Source: JBARRS01 sp049644345
GTDB taxonomy: Bacteria > Actinomycetota > Thermoleophilia > Gaiellales > Gaiellaceae
NCBI GenBank assembly: GCA_049644345.1
Contig: JBARRS010000064.1
Coordinates: 1 to 7,011 of the forward strand
DNA: 7,011 nucleotides
Direction: 5' to 3'
The notes below the pieces were generated by a model. The model saw only the letters and a program-made list of their open reading frames with translations, did no database searches and was not told where the DNA came from. Position 1 is the stretch's first letter; the number at the start of each line of letters is the position of its first letter. Positions 5,405 through 7,011 of this stretch are shown in pieces. Position numbers and translations under genes: made by a program.

Positions 5405-6099
5405 CCTGCGTTTGCGCCGAAGAAGGCGCGGCCCACGACAAACACGCCGCGCTGCGGGATCGCGAAGTCGCGCAATTGCGCCTGCTCGGGAGCGGGACCC
5501 ATCACACCGAGGTCGGCGCCTTGCAGGCGTGCGCGACTCTCGCGCGCAACCCATATGTGCAGCGGATTGGCGACGAAGCGCTGTCCGTTCGGTGCGAGGC
5601 CGATCAGGCGCACGCGGCCCGCGCGCAGCGCAAGCCCGGAAGCGCGCGACATGGCCGCGAGGAACGGCGGCGAGTGCCACGCACGGTCGGGAAGCAGAGA
5701 GGCGACTCGGTTGAGCGCGCTGGTGACCGGCGTCGACGCGAGTTCGAGGGCCCACGTCAGCTCACGACCGCCCGCGCTGACCTCGAAGCTGCGCGGCCCC
5801 GTCCACGCGATCTCGATCGGACCTTCGCGAACCTCCGCGACCGCCGCCCCGAAGTAGCGCGTGCAGGCGAACTCGGCGGGCTGATCCTGGTAGAAGGTCC
5901 ACCGACCGCTCGGAGCGCGGTGCCAGACCGAGCGATAGCCCGGGCCGATCGACGAGGCCGAGAAGCGCCTGAGCCCGAGGATGTGCCCGGACCGGAACGG
6001 CAGCCCCATGACGCCGTAGCCGGAGAAACGCTCACCGGAGCCGGCCGGCAATCTGGGCTCGCGCTCGATCTCCTCGGCGTACTCGGCGGGCTGGCGCAT
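5401..6099 (-). CDS. Hypothetical protein, 232 residues
   Basis: I do not recognise this protein. It has no signal peptide and no membrane segment, so it is probably cytoplasmic. It begins MRQPAEYAEEIEREPRLP and continues with a glycine- and aromatic-rich part (GYGVMGLPFRSGH, SVWHRAPSGRWTFYQDQP). Alternating hydrophobic strands then appear (IEIAWTGPRSFEVSAG, ELTWALELASTPVT), followed by RLIGLAPNGQRFVANPLHIW. The many short beta strands with tryptophans could suit a lipocalin- or AttH-like barrel, but this is a weak guess. Third-position GC is strong throughout, so the gene is real. The start at 6099 has GAGAGG about 8 bases upstream. It is convergent with the LysR gene and separated from the next minus-strand gene by about 220 bases, so it probably has its own promoter. 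Confidence 0.6.
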   Translation of the reverse strand: MRQPAEYAEEIEREPRLPAGSGERFSGYGVMGLPFRSGHILGLRRFSASSIGPGYRSVWHRAPSGRWTFYQDQPAEFACTRYFGAAVAEVREGPIEIAWTGPRSFEVSAGGRELTWALELASTPVTSALNRVASLLPDRAWHSPPFLAAMSRASGLALRAGRVRLIGLAPNGQRFVANPLHIWVARESRARLQGADLGVMGPAPEQAQLRDFAIPQRGVFVVGRAFFGANAG

Positions 6100-6323
6100 G
6101 GGCGTACCCTCTCAGCGCGACCACTCGCGCCGCAATCGGGTCTGCGTGGAGTCGCTGGTCCACGAGTTGGACCGGGAGAGCAAGATCTGGGCGCAACAAG
6201 ACCGTGGGCGGTCCCGAGCTTGCTGCCTAGGTGGAAAACTCATGGAAAAACGAGGCCGCAACAGAGCGCAAAGGCTGTCGTTCGCAACCGGGGCGAAGCG
6301 CCTCACTGAATGCGGCACCTATG

Positions 6324-6950
6324 TCACTGCTTCAGGTCGGCGGTGGCGGTTGCATACTGCGGGCGGCCGGTGGGCCGGTAGACCTGGATCGTTACCCCCG
6401 TCGAGGTGGCTCGCGAGTCGACCAGTTCAAGTGCTGTGTCCGGGCCGCTGGCGGGGAATAGCCGCGTGCCCTGGCCGATGACCACGGGATAGGTGAGCAG
6501 GGTGATCTCGTCGACAAGGTGGTTGTCGAGGAGCCAGCGGACCAGGTTGCCGCTGCCGTGCACCTGCAGCTCGCCTCCCGGCTTGGCTTTCAGCTCGCCG
6601 ATGGCCGCCGCGACGTCACCGGAGAGGACGGTCGTGTCCGCCCATTGCGGGTCGGTGAGCGTGGTCGATGCCACGTACTTGGGCCGCCTGTTCAAGGGCC
6701 CTGCGATGGGGTTGTTGTCCGGATCTGGCATTACTCCCCAGTAGCCGGCAAAGATCTCGTAGGTCCGCCGGCCGAACAGGAAGGCGTCGGCGCGCTGGAA
6801 GACCTCGTTGAGAAACGTCGCGGCCTCGCTGACGAACAGCGGCGGCGCCCATCCGCCGCGCTCGAATCCGCCCCTGCGGTCCTCATCCTGCCCGCCGAGT
6901 CCCTGCATCACGCCATCGACGGAGACGTGCGTGACGGTCGTCAGTTTCAT
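6324..6950 (-). CDS. Dihydrofolate reductase family / RibD C-terminal domain protein
   Basis: This 208-residue cytoplasmic protein has the fold of bacterial RibD C-terminal reductase and dihydrofolate reductase, a family of NADPH-dependent pyrimidine or pterin reductases of mostly unknown substrate (YyaP/YwjB-like). Features are the starting strand KLTTVTHVSVDGVMQG (2-17), LFGRRTYEIFAGYW (58-71), KYVAST (91-96), ELQVHGSGNLVRWLLD (127-142) and the C-terminal signature DEITLLTYPVVIGQGTRLF (147-165). The start at 6950 is chosen over the longer in-frame 6998. It follows GAGGAGGGG by about 9 bases, and the family begins with this strand; the 16 extra upstream residues are charged and unlike the family. 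It is monocistronic in this window. Nothing links it to the chalcogen operon. Confidence 0.9.
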   Translation of the reverse strand: MKLTTVTHVSVDGVMQGLGGQDEDRRGGFERGGWAPPLFVSEAATFLNEVFQRADAFLFGRRTYEIFAGYWGVMPDPDNNPIAGPLNRRPKYVASTTLTDPQWADTTVLSGDVAAAIGELKAKPGGELQVHGSGNLVRWLLDNHLVDEITLLTYPVVIGQGTRLFPASGPDTALELVDSRATSTGVTIQVYRPTGRPQYATATADLKQ

Positions 6951-7011
6951 GGGTTCGCCCCTCCTCTCGTGGTGGTCTTTCTCGTATGACCGCACCAAGG
7001 CGCGGAGCTCA

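Noticed and set aside
6098..6481. Plus-strand ORFs and minus-strand 68-codon ORF in the 6100-6323 gap
   Set aside because: No ribosome binding site, weak codon bias and no recognisable motif; no tRNA, terminator or repeat was seen there either.

Overview
The window is about two-thirds GC, and G or C dominates third codon positions in every convincing gene. That pattern, with LysR, DsrE, DUF1059 and ETHE1-type genes packed together, suggests a high-GC soil or sediment bacterium, most likely an actinobacterium (perhaps Thermoleophilia-like). This is inference from composition and gene content, not a phylogenetic result.

Layout. Positions 1-144 hold no gene I can defend. At 145-537 (+) lies the N-terminal half of a 3-hydroxyisobutyrate dehydrogenase-type reductase, cut off abruptly. 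Directly abutting it, on the opposite strand at 540-733, is the N-terminal part of a class I SAM methyltransferase, also cut off at the same point. From there to 4160 the minus strand carries one compact operon. In transcription order it contains an ETHE1-like metallo-beta-lactamase-fold protein (4160-3405), an MFS transporter (from 3408, 4-base overlap), a DUF1059 mini-protein (2076-1915), a DsrE-family protein (1905-1537), an ArsM-like methyltransferase (1521-730) and the truncated methyltransferase (from 733, ATGA overlap). A LysR-type regulator (4231-5232, +) is divergent from the operon across a 70-base gap containing a perfect inverted repeat.

The main discovery is in the ArsM-like gene. 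Its frame is interrupted by UGA at 921-919, at the position where ArsM proteins carry a catalytic cysteine (the WTG-x-IAGAL segment). The frame then continues for 62 convincing family-like residues to a second UGA that overlaps the ATG of the next gene. Seventeen bases after the internal UGA is a perfect 7-bp hairpin whose loop starts with G, matching the published description of bacterial SECIS elements. The gene is therefore best read as a 263-residue selenoprotein with Sec201.

A second discovery is a 15-bp palindrome shared (14 of 15 bases) by the LysR/MBL intergenic region and a site 86 bases upstream of the DUF1059 gene. It is a candidate LysR operator tying the cluster into one regulon. 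Persulfide-type hydrolase, DsrE sulfur carrier, transporter and Sec-methyltransferase together suggest handling of a reactive chalcogen or metalloid species (sulfur, selenium or arsenic). This function is inferred.

Right of the LysR gene, 5233-5400 holds only a doubtful small ORF. An unrecognised 232-residue protein follows (6099-5401, -). Positions 6100-6323 show no gene or clear signal. A dihydrofolate reductase/RibD C-terminal-domain protein occupies 6950-6324 (-), with a good ribosome binding site in its upstream region.
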